Part shown: one piece after another, positions 1 to 5,365 of the stretch
How positions within the stretch are numbered: the stretch's first letter is position 1
Layout: each line of letters starts with the position of its first letter
Translations under genes and position numbers: made by a program
Assembly (NCBI GenBank): GCA_002314325.1
Contig: DCFC01000008.1
Span: 1-6,999 of the forward strand
DNA length: 6,999 bases
Origin: Megamonas hypermegale
Lineage (GTDB): Bacteria; Bacillota; Negativicutes; Selenomonadales; Selenomonadaceae
Direction: 5' to 3'
The notes under the pieces: generated by a model
The model's database searches: none
What the model saw: the letters and a program-made list of their open reading frames with translations, nothing else
Told to the model about the DNA's origin: nothing

Positions 1-149
1 TAGCGAAATGTTGTGTCAACAGCTCAAATTGAGTTCCTGCTGAAAATAGAAGGCACGAGCCAAATTCCAAACGTTTCGAGCCGGTGTACCACCTGTTTTT
101 TAGAAGAACTATGAAGGCTTGCCCAGTGCAGCGTAAGCGAAACGTTAAA
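1..149. repeat. Left copy of a ~150-bp dispersed direct repeat
   Basis: This stretch reappears in the same orientation at 6850-6999. By hand alignment, 16-80 matches 6865-6929 at 63 of 65 positions, with differences only at 68 and 72. Positions 101-149 match 6951-6999 at 43 of 49. The first ~15 bases are looser, and 87-100 differs and carries a one-base length change. Internal symmetry is visible: CTCAA-A-TTGAG at 23-33, GGC-ACGA-GCC at 51-60, GGTG-TAC-CACC at 83-93, and AACGTTTCG (70-78) facing its complement CGAAACGTT (138-146). The minus strand is open through this copy, but the other copy is shifted by one base in the middle, so it is probably not a gene. No terminal inverted repeats or transposase are seen. 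Confidence 0.85.
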
Positions 150-170
150 AGGTTTTTTCTTTTTGGTTCG

Positions 171-198
171 TTTTTCTTTTGACCTTTCAAAAGAAAAA
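171..198. repeat. Perfect 12-bp inverted repeat beyond the RNA methyltransferase gene
   Basis: The arms TTTTTCTTTTGA (171-182) and TCAAAAGAAAAA (187-198) are exact complements around a four-base loop. It lies about 20 bases beyond the stop of the RNA methyltransferase gene and just inside the left repeat copy. It looks unlike a standard terminator: the left arm is T-rich and the right arm A-rich on either strand, and no T run follows the stem. It may be part of the repeat unit, because similar stems occur at 6557-6584 and 6660-6695. A smaller stem (TATAAA 204-209 with TTTATA 216-221) covers the stop codon of the gene. No convincing terminator for the ruvC operon was found before the window edge. 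Confidence 0.55.
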
Positions 199-216
199 TG
201 AACTATAAATAGTACT

Positions 217-1023
217 TTATAATGAGGTAATTTTAAAACACTGCCTGTATCGTTCATACATAATCATCGCTCCGGCTGTTGCCACGTTGAGCGACTCGGC
301 ACTGCCCGTCATTGGGATGTATATTTTGTTCGTTGAATTATTAAGCAGTTCAGCGGAAACGCCGTTGGCCTCATTGCCCAGAATAATACCACAGCCGCAG
401 GTGAAATCCGTATTCCAGACGATTTTTGCCTGCCGGTCGAGTGCGGCGGCATACAATTTCAAATCGTGCTTATGGCAAAACGACAGTAAATCAACTTCAT
501 TTACTTTTACAGCGAACGGCAGACTGAACAGCGACCCCATAGCGGAGCGCACGACTTTCGGCGAAAAAACGTCGGCCGTTCCGTTCAGACAGATGATGGC
601 AGCTGCGCCGAGTGCATCGGCTGTGCGGATGAGCGTGCCGATATTGCCGGGGTCCTGTAACCGGTCCAAAATCAGTAGGCAGCTTTTCGGCAATATCGTC
701 AAATCGTTTAAAGAGCAGTCGTTTTTCTGCACGACAAGCATTAAGCCTTGCGGCGATTTTGTATCACTTATTTTACTGAAAATATTTTCCGATACTTCAT
801 AAATGGAGCAAGTCAAGCTGGCTAAAAATTTTTGCGCGCGTTCGTTCTGCACAATCTCCGGCGTGCAAAAGCACATGTCGATTTTTGCACCGGCGTTTGC
901 GGCTGTTTCGGCATTACGGAGCCCTTCCAGCAGGAACAGATTGTATTTGTCCCTGTATTTTTTCTGCTGCAGGCTGACGGCCAGTTTTATTTTCGGATTG
1001 GCTGTACTGTTTATCTGTTCCAT
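217..1023 (-). CDS. SpoU/TrmH-family RNA 2'-O-methyltransferase (RlmB-like)
   Basis: This is a probable cytoplasmic SAM-dependent enzyme that methylates a ribose 2'-OH in rRNA or tRNA. At 268 aa it has the usual two-part layout. An N-terminal substrate-binding domain covers about residues 28-96, including FLLEGLRNAE and the hinge KSPQGLMLVV. The C-terminal SPOUT knot domain covers about 115-260. All three SpoU motifs are visible: motif 1 DPGNIGTLIRTADALGA (N127, R133), motif 2 IILGNEANGVS (E218, N220) and motif 3 IYIPMTGSAESLNVATAG (S244, N246). The ATG overlaps the stop of the ktrA-like gene by one base (TAATG), so translation is probably coupled. A GGAGG lies about 13 bases upstream, which is far for a ribosome site. 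It is the last gene of the ruvC operon. The family is certain, but the target nucleotide cannot be read from sequence; RlmB-like and TsnR-like roles are both possible. Confidence 0.93.
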   Translation of the reverse strand: MEQINSTANPKIKLAVSLQQKKYRDKYNLFLLEGLRNAETAANAGAKIDMCFCTPEIVQNERAQKFLASLTCSIYEVSENIFSKISDTKSPQGLMLVVQKNDCSLNDLTILPKSCLLILDRLQDPGNIGTLIRTADALGAAAIICLNGTADVFSPKVVRSAMGSLFSLPFAVKVNEVDLLSFCHKHDLKLYAAALDRQAKIVWNTDFTCGCGIILGNEANGVSAELLNNSTNKIYIPMTGSAESLNVATAGAMIMYERYRQCFKITSL

Positions 1024-1697
1024 TATTTTTCCAGTTCCTCCAGCCCGTTAATACTTTCATTGCTGCCGACAACGATAGCGATATCGTTTTCCATCAGGAT
1101 TTCCGTCGGCAGCGGCGAGATAATCAGGTTGTCGTGGCGTTTAATAGCTACGACGTTAAGACCGTATTTGGCGCGAATGTTCGACTCACGCAGCGTCTTG
1201 TTGCGCAATAGCTTCGGTATGGCAATTTCCACGATGCTGAATTTCGGCGACAGCTCGATATAATCCATGATGTTGGTGGAAGCCAGGTTATAGGCAACGC
1301 GCCGCGCCATGTCGCGTTCCGGTGCGACGACGCGGTTGGCGCCGATTTTTTCCAGCACTTTTATCTGTAAAACGGTGCGGGCGATGGCGACGATGTACGG
1401 CACGCCGATTTCCTTCAGCTGAAGCGTCGTCATGATATTGGCTTCCGTATCTTTGCCGATAGCGACGATGACGACGTCGAAATTTAAAATTCCAAGCGAA
1501 CGCAGCGCGTCTTCATCGGTGCTGTCAGCCTGTACGACGTGCGTTACTTCGTGGCTGAACTCCTGCACTCGTTCCATGTCCTTGTCGATGGCAAGCACGT
1601 CATAGCCCATTTCATAGAGGGCTTTGGCAATATTTCTGCCAAATCTGCCTAGACCGATGACGGCGAACTGGCGTTCATTTTGCGCAGATAATTTCAC
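1023..1697 (-). CDS. ktrA: KtrA/TrkA-type RCK regulatory subunit of a potassium uptake channel
   Basis: This is a cytosolic gating subunit that binds nucleotide and controls a KtrB/TrkH-type K+ channel at the membrane. Numbered from the upstream GTG at 1704-1706, it is 227 aa. The RCK_N Rossmann domain starts at FAVIGLGRFG, with the glycine motif G18-x-G20-x-x-G23. It has acidic D41 at the end of the second strand (VLAID) and ADSTDEDAL near 60-67. A C-terminal RCK_C domain follows from about 145 to the end. There are no membrane segments. I choose the second GTG (1695-1697; 224 aa, beginning VKLSAQNERQFAVIG) because AGGGAG at 1706-1711 lies 8 bases upstream of it, but only one base from the first GTG. 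It follows ruvA by 12 bases and overlaps the methyltransferase gene by one base. No channel subunit gene is in the window, so its partner must be encoded elsewhere. Confidence 0.9.
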   Translation of the reverse strand: MKLSAQNERQFAVIGLGRFGRNIAKALYEMGYDVLAIDKDMERVQEFSHEVTHVVQADSTDEDALRSLGILNFDVVIVAIGKDTEANIMTTLQLKEIGVPYIVAIARTVLQIKVLEKIGANRVVAPERDMARRVAYNLASTNIMDYIELSPKFSIVEIAIPKLLRNKTLRESNIRAKYGLNVVAIKRHDNLIISPLPTEILMENDIAIVVGSNESINGLEELEK

Positions 1698-1705
1698 AAA
1701 TAACA

Positions 1706-1711
1706 CTCCCT
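1706..1711 (-). promoter_or_regulatory. Ribosome binding site that decides the ktrA start
   Basis: Read on the minus strand this is AGGGAG, which begins within the TAG stop of ruvA. It is 8 bases from the GTG at 1695-1697, a normal distance. It is only one base from the in-frame GTG at 1704-1706, too close for initiation there. It therefore supports the shorter protein. Confidence 0.65.
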
Positions 1712-2321
1712 ATTTTAACGATAATTCTTTCAGTGCAAATTTGATGATTTCCTCCGTGGTGGAGATGCCAGTGCATTTTTTGAGCACGGCGCTGATTTCC
1801 GCTTTCGTATAACCAAGAGCCGTCAAGGCTTCACCGGCTTCGGCGAATTTATCGGTTGAAATATCCTCCGGCGGCATGTCGATGAGGACAGGCTCATCCG
1901 GCATAATGGCTTCTACGTTCAGGTCGGCGAGTTTGTCCTTCAGTTCCAAAACGATGCGTTCCGCCGTTTTTTTGCCGATACCTGGAGCATTTGTCAACAG
2001 TGAAGCCTGCTTGTTCTGGATTGCCCAGATTAATTTTTCGCAGGGAAGCGCCGACAATAGACCCATTCCCGCTTTTGGCCCGATTTTCGATACGGAAATC
2101 AGTTTGCAGAATAAATTGTATTCCGTCTGATTGAGAAAACCGTATAAGAGCATGGCATCTTCGCGCACGCTGAGATACGTATATAATTTTACTTCCTGAT
2201 TTAAACTTAAACGGCTGCGGGCAGGCGCAGTGATGAAAACGCGGTAACCGACGCCGTTTACATCGACGAAGCAGAAATCAACGGCCAAAAAAGTAATTTT
2301 GCCGTGTAAATATCCTATCAT
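1710..2321 (-). CDS. ruvA: Holliday junction branch migration protein RuvA
   Basis: RuvA binds four-way DNA junctions as a tetramer and loads the RuvB motor for branch migration during recombinational repair. The 203 aa match the family length. The N-terminal OB-fold (about 1-63) begins MIGYLHGKI and contains REDAMLLYGF. E54 and D55 sit where the acidic pin that separates strands is found in E. coli RuvA. Two helix-hairpin-helix motifs follow: VSKIGPKAG (77-85) and NAPGIGKKTAERIVLEL (111-127). A Pro- and acid-rich linker (about 138-155) leads to the C-terminal RuvB-contacting domain (157-203, EALTALGYTKAEI). It starts 20 bases after ruvC and has a clear TAAGGAAG site 7 bases before the ATG. 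RuvB normally follows RuvA but is replaced here by a KtrA-like gene, so it must lie elsewhere. Confidence 0.97.
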   Translation of the reverse strand: MIGYLHGKITFLAVDFCFVDVNGVGYRVFITAPARSRLSLNQEVKLYTYLSVREDAMLLYGFLNQTEYNLFCKLISVSKIGPKAGMGLLSALPCEKLIWAIQNKQASLLTNAPGIGKKTAERIVLELKDKLADLNVEAIMPDEPVLIDMPPEDISTDKFAEAGEALTALGYTKAEISAVLKKCTGISTTEEIIKFALKELSLK

Positions 2322-2341
2322 TGTATTTCTTCCTTAATATA

Positions 2342-2836
2342 TTATAATTTATTGCGCCAGGTTAGGCTGTTCATGCAGTGCGTGGTGCAGATGGCAACGG
2401 CGAGCGCGTCGGCGACGTCGTCCGGTTTGGGCGGCTCGGGCAGATGCAGTATCTTCGTCACCATATAGATAATCTGCTCTTTGGAAGCTCTGCCGTAGCC
2501 GACTACGGACTGTTTTATTTGGAGCGGTGTGCGTTCCACCAGTTCGATGCCGTTCTGCGCTGCCGTCAAGAGCACGATGCCGCGCGCCTGTCCGACCGGA
2601 ATGGCCGTCGTTACGTTGCGGTTGAAAAAAAGCTGTTCCACGCCCATAACATCCGGTTTGTATTTTTGGATAATTTCCGTAAGCTCCGCATGAATTTTGA
2701 GCAGTCTGTCCTGCGGCCGCATTTTCGGGCTGGTGAGTATCGCTCCGTATTCTACGGCTTTCAGACGGCTGCCCTGCATATCCACCAGACCGTAACCGCA
2801 GATAGCCGTTCCCGGGTCAATTCCTAAAGCAAGCAT
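2342..2836 (-). CDS. ruvC: Holliday junction resolvase RuvC
   Basis: RuvC is the dimeric Mg2+-dependent endonuclease that cuts Holliday junctions symmetrically, acting with RuvAB. At 164 aa it has normal length and an RNase H-like fold. The four catalytic acids are visible: D7 in LGIDPGTAICGYG, E67 in GVEQLFF, and D140 and D143 in PDDVADALAVAIC. The aromatic after the second acid (FFNRN, 70-74) and the basic loop KQSVVGYGRASKEQ (108-121) are also conserved. It is the first gene of the ruvC-ruvA-ktrA-methyltransferase operon. It has a strong AAGGAG 6-7 bases before the ATG and a promoter with an extended -10 at about 2870-2878. The identity is secure, with no sign of damage. Confidence 0.97.
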   Translation of the reverse strand: MLALGIDPGTAICGYGLVDMQGSRLKAVEYGAILTSPKMRPQDRLLKIHAELTEIIQKYKPDVMGVEQLFFNRNVTTAIPVGQARGIVLLTAAQNGIELVERTPLQIKQSVVGYGRASKEQIIYMVTKILHLPEPPKPDDVADALAVAICTTHCMNSLTWRNKL

Positions 2837-2869
2837 AATATCTCCTTTTATTTTTAAAATAATATGTAC

Positions 2870-2878
2870 ATTATAGCA
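2870..2878 (-). promoter_or_regulatory. Extended -10 promoter of the ruvC operon
   Basis: On the minus strand this reads TGCTATAAT: a perfect TATAAT (2870-2875) with the TG of an extended -10. It lies about 34 bases before the ruvC start and upstream of its ribosome site. There is no good -35 hexamer at 17-18 bases, which an extended -10 promoter can do without. The -35 position falls in the terminator stem of the nitroreductase gene. Confidence 0.6.
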
Positions 2879-2879
2879 T

Positions 2880-2943
2880 AAAAAAAACGAAAAGACAGTT
2901 ACACTGTATTATAATCATAATTATAATTGTATAACTGCCTTTT
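2880..2943 (-). terminator. Intrinsic terminator after the nitroreductase gene
   Basis: On the minus strand a stem begins 5 bases after the nitroreductase stop. The 15-base arms at 2929-2943 and 2890-2904 pair throughout with two G-U pairs. The loop between them folds again as ATTATAAT (2908-2915) with ATTATAAT (2920-2927). The stem is followed within two bases (C-G) by a run of eight T (2880-2887). This is a strong Rho-independent terminator that insulates ruvC from the gene upstream. Confidence 0.85.
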
Positions 2944-2948
2944 GCCGC

Positions 2949-3551
2949 TTAATAAACTTTTATGCGATTGTCCAGCGGTTCGAAATATTTTTCACCCGGT
3001 TGTTGTTCGATTGAGCCGAACGGCATTTGCGCCACGAGTTTCCATGTATCCGGCACGTTGAACATTTCCTGCATCTTTTCGTCGATGAGCGGATTGTAGT
3101 GCTGCAGATTGGCACCGATACCGTTATCGGCCAGTGCGCTCCAGACGGCAAACTGCACCATGCCGCCGGCCTGCATTGACCAGACGGAGAAATTTTCCGC
3201 ATACATGGCGTATGTTTCTTTTAATTCGTTTACAACTTCCTGGTCTTCGTAATATAAAATCGTGCCTATACCGGAGGCGAATTTGTCGATTTTGGCCTGT
3301 GCCGCCGCAAAAACCTCTTCTTTTTTTGCCAGATGTTCCTTCAATACGGCTTTGACATTCTGCCAGATTTGCTGATGTTTTTCGCCGAATGCCACTATTA
3401 TATTCGTCGTCGGCATGTTGAATGCGCTTGGCGTGTGTTTTACGCATTCGCTAATAACGGTTGCAATCTGCTCTTTCGATAAAGCGACATTGTCGCCGAG
3501 CTGGTAAATACTGCGCCGCTTAATCATTGCCTGCATAAAATCCTGTTTCAT
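2949..3551 (-). CDS. Nitroreductase family protein, Frm2/CinD-like
   Basis: This is a probable FMN-dependent cytosolic oxidoreductase that reduces nitroaromatics or quinones using NAD(P)H; the natural substrate is unknown. It has 200 aa. The start has the FMN-phosphate motif KRRSIYQLGD (R12, R13, S14). HTPSAFNMPTTNIIVAFG (39-56) follows, then FASGIGTILYYED (91-103). Next come FSVWSMQAGGMVQFAVWSAL (121-140) and the signature GIGANLQHYNPLID (144-157). WKLVAQMPFG (170-179) lies near the end. The phrases SVWSMQAGGM and ANLQHYNPL separate this branch (yeast Frm2, Lactococcus CinD) from the NfsA/NfsB type. The ribosome site GAGGTG is 5 bases before the ATG. It sits between the terminators of yebC and its own, so it forms a one-gene unit splitting yebC from ruvC. 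Family members often respond to oxidative, nitrosative or metal stress; no operator is recognised here. Confidence 0.92.
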   Translation of the reverse strand: MKQDFMQAMIKRRSIYQLGDNVALSKEQIATVISECVKHTPSAFNMPTTNIIVAFGEKHQQIWQNVKAVLKEHLAKKEEVFAAAQAKIDKFASGIGTILYYEDQEVVNELKETYAMYAENFSVWSMQAGGMVQFAVWSALADNGIGANLQHYNPLIDEKMQEMFNVPDTWKLVAQMPFGSIEQQPGEKYFEPLDNRIKVY

Positions 3552-3562
3552 TTTATCACCTC

Positions 3563-3590
3563 ATATTATATATATATTATATAATATAAA
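3563..3590 (-). promoter_or_regulatory. AT-rich promoter region of the nitroreductase gene
   Basis: This stretch is nearly all A and T, with alternating TA steps. Two TATAAT boxes can be read on the minus strand, at 3565-3570 and 3576-3581. The nearer would start transcription inside the ribosome site, so the farther one is the better candidate. No clear -35 is present. The stretch also serves as the U-rich tail of the yebC terminator, so its role as a promoter is an inference. Confidence 0.4.
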
Positions 3591-3628
3591 ATAAATGATA
3601 AAACGCAGCTGAAAACTGCGCTTTATCA
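3590..3628 (-). terminator. Terminator after yebC
   Basis: A 13-bp stem (3596-3608 with 3616-3628, one G-U pair) encloses a 7-base loop. It begins 7 bases after the yebC stop, and the minus strand continues with a T-rich stretch (ATTTATTTTAT). The GC core GCGCAG/CTGCG closes the loop. The tail has A interruptions, so termination may be less than complete, with some readthrough into the nitroreductase gene. Confidence 0.75.
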
Positions 3629-3635
3629 AAATATA

Positions 3636-4367
3636 TTATTCTTCGTCGATTTCGTAATTGGAATATACATTCTGAACATCATCGTGTTCTTCGAGCATAT
3701 CCATCAAAGTCTGCATTTTTTCAGCATCTTTGCCTTCCAGTTTAACGGTAGTATCAGGTATCATGGTGATTTCCGATTCAACTGTTTCGATTTTATTGTC
3801 TTCCAGTGCCTGAGCGATTGCGTCGAAATCTTCCGGAGCAGCAGAGATTTCAAAAGAGTCATCATTTGCTTTGAAATCTTCCGCACCGGCATCAAGAGCA
3901 ATCATCATTAAGCTTTCTTCATCATCGAACGTTTCCTTATCAACAACGAAAATCGCTTTTTTATGGAACATCCAGCTGACGCAGCCCGTTTCGCCGAGGT
4001 TTCCGCCGTATTTGGAGAATAAGTGACGGATGTCTGCTGCCGTACGGTTGCGGTTATCCGTCATAATGTCGAGCATAACGGCACTGCCGGCAGGTCCGTA
4101 ACCTTCATATACGAGTTCTTCGTAATTGCTGCCGTCGGAAGCGCCGAGACCCTTCTGGATGGCACGGTTGATATTGTCTTTCGGAATATTATTTGATTTA
4201 GCCTTGCTTAAAGCTAATTTAAGACGCATATTGCCTGTAGGGTCAGCACCGCCCATGCGTACTGCTACAGTGATTTCGCGGCCGATTTTCGTGGTCATTT
4301 TAGCGCGGATAGCATCATTTGCGCCTTTTTTTCGTTTAATATTGGCCCATTTAGAATGTCCTGACAT
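3636..4367 (-). CDS. yebC: YebC/PmpR family (TACO1-like) protein
   Basis: This is a conserved cytosolic protein long annotated as a DNA-binding transcriptional regulator. More recent work links the family, including mitochondrial TACO1, to helping ribosomes through difficult sequences such as proline runs. At 243 aa it has the standard length. The hallmark N-terminus MSGHSKWANIKRKKGANDA fixes the start. NNIPKDNINRAIQKG (59-73) and YEELVYEGYGPAGSAVMLDI (81-100) follow, then TDNRNRTAADIRHLF (102-116) and GGNLGETGCVSWMF (120-133). The acidic C-terminus (DMLEEHDDVQNVYSNYEIDEE) is typical. It is often next to ruvC; here a nitroreductase gene intervenes. It has AAGGAG about 11 bases before the ATG and its own promoter. 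Confidence 0.97.
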   Translation of the reverse strand: MSGHSKWANIKRKKGANDAIRAKMTTKIGREITVAVRMGGADPTGNMRLKLALSKAKSNNIPKDNINRAIQKGLGASDGSNYEELVYEGYGPAGSAVMLDIMTDNRNRTAADIRHLFSKYGGNLGETGCVSWMFHKKAIFVVDKETFDDEESLMMIALDAGAEDFKANDDSFEISAAPEDFDAIAQALEDNKIETVESEITMIPDTTVKLEGKDAEKMQTLMDMLEEHDDVQNVYSNYEIDEE

Positions 4368-4400
4368 CTATAAATGCACTCCTTAATTATTAATCTAAAA

Positions 4401-4421
4401 ACTTTATGTACTGTATAAAGT
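4401..4421 (-). terminator. Weak hairpin in the lysR-yebC gap
   Basis: The 7-base arms ACTTTAT and ATAAAGT surround a 7-base loop, and the minus strand continues with five T. It could be a weak terminator for the lysR transcript, or a leader hairpin in the yebC message, since it lies downstream of the yebC promoter. The stem is almost wholly A-T, so it may do nothing. Confidence 0.3.
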
Positions 4422-4430
4422 CATAAAATG

Positions 4431-4460
4431 AGTATAGCACACAAAATCCTTTATTGGCAA
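4431..4460 (-). promoter_or_regulatory. yebC promoter overlapping the end of the lysR gene
   Basis: On the minus strand TTGCCA (4455-4460, five of six bases of the -35 consensus) is followed after 18 bases by TATACT (4431-4436, five of six of the -10). The -35 overlaps the last codons of the LysR gene. Transcription would start about 55-60 bases before the yebC ATG. Confidence 0.6.
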
Positions 4461-5365
4461 TAATTTTGACAGATATTATCTTTGTAGAAGTTCTGTACAA
4501 AATCCATAAATTGCCGGATATGCTCCTGCAAAATATAGTCCCTGCGATAGGCAAAATACAGATTGCGCCGTGTAGAATAGTGGGGCAGTTTGAATACCAG
4601 CAGTTTATCCCGTTCATTATCTTCAATCGCTTTGGCCGAAATGAAGGAAATCCCCAGTCCGCCTGCCACCAGTTTTTTTATCGACTCCTGGTCATTAAGA
4701 CGGGCGATTACCTGCAATTTGCGTTCATCAATATTCATTTTGTCAAAATACGTTTCGATGGATTTTTTGCTGCCGCTGCCCTGTTCCCGCAGGATGACCG
4801 GTTCAGTGAAAATAATATCCTTTAAATTTAAATTCTGTTGCAAATGGGAAAAACGTTCTTCGCGGGGCGTTATCATCACCATTTCATCCGTGTAAAACGG
4901 CAGAAAGGAAATGATGTTTTCCTGCTGTTTCATGCCGACCATGCCGAGCGAGAAACTGCCGTTTAATAAGCCGTTGATTATATTTTCGCTGTCATTTTGA
5001 TGAATGTGAAATTTTATGTCTGGTCTATGGCGGCGGAAACTAGGCAGTATTTCCGGCAGAATATAGTCAGCCGGTATCGTTGAAGCGCCGAGCCGAATTA
5101 TTTTCTGATTTTCCTGCGCCCAGCGCTGAATTAAATTGTCTTTCAGCGCGAACATCTGACAGGCGCATTCATATAACTGCCTGCCGTGCGGCGTTATTTC
5201 AATGCTTTTGGTGGTGCGGACAATCAGACGGGAGTTGAGTTCCTCCTCCAATAGGCGGATATGCGTGCTGATTGTCGGTTGGGAGATATACAGTTTTTCT
5301 GCCGCTTTGGAGAAACTTCTGTATTCCACGACGGCCATTAACGATTGTAGTTGTCTGAGTTCCAT
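4451..5365 (-). CDS. LysR-type transcriptional regulator coupled to the class V PLP enzyme gene
   Basis: This is a DNA-binding regulator that probably acts as a tetramer and senses a small effector. It has 304 aa. The winged HTH is at the N-terminus: MELRQLQSLMAVVEYRSFSK, then AAEKLYISQPTISTHIRLLE with the recognition helix near 28-38. A linker helix and a periplasmic-binding-protein-like effector domain (about 90-295) follow. Effector-pocket motifs include GASTIPADYILP (93-104), EPVILREQGSGSKKSIE (188-204) and KKLVAGGLGISFIS (230-243). The gene begins at the base after the stop of the PLP enzyme gene (TAAATG). An AAAGGAACG site inside that gene precedes it, so the two are cotranscribed and probably translated together. 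LysR regulators in this arrangement, next to an EF2568-type class V aminotransferase, occur in selenium-related clusters. The link is plausible but not shown here. Cotranscription suggests it controls its own operon. The effector is unknown. Confidence 0.93.
   Translation of the reverse strand: MELRQLQSLMAVVEYRSFSKAAEKLYISQPTISTHIRLLEEELNSRLIVRTTKSIEITPHGRQLYECACQMFALKDNLIQRWAQENQKIIRLGASTIPADYILPEILPSFRRHRPDIKFHIHQNDSENIINGLLNGSFSLGMVGMKQQENIISFLPFYTDEMVMITPREERFSHLQQNLNLKDIIFTEPVILREQGSGSKKSIETYFDKMNIDERKLQVIARLNDQESIKKLVAGGLGISFISAKAIEDNERDKLLVFKLPHYSTRRNLYFAYRRDYILQEHIRQFMDFVQNFYKDNICQNYCQ

Noticed and set aside
171..198. Terminator of the ruvC-ruvA-ktrA-methyltransferase operon
   Set aside because: The stem is perfect, but its arm order is T-rich first and A-rich last, with no T run after it on either strand. 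It is kept as a repeat only.
24..257. Minus-strand open frame of 77 codons running through the left repeat
   Set aside because: It is made of the repeat body, the A-rich hairpin and the end of the methyltransferase gene. In the second repeat copy the frame is shifted by one base in the middle, and no ribosome site is seen. It is probably not translated.
287..1263. Plus-strand open frames opposite the RNA methyltransferase and ktrA genes
   Set aside because: They overlap genes with complete family motifs on the minus strand and show no recognisable domains or ribosome sites.
2378..2827. 149-codon plus-strand open frame opposite ruvC
   Set aside because: RuvC is intact with all four catalytic acids, and the antisense frame is explained by codon bias.
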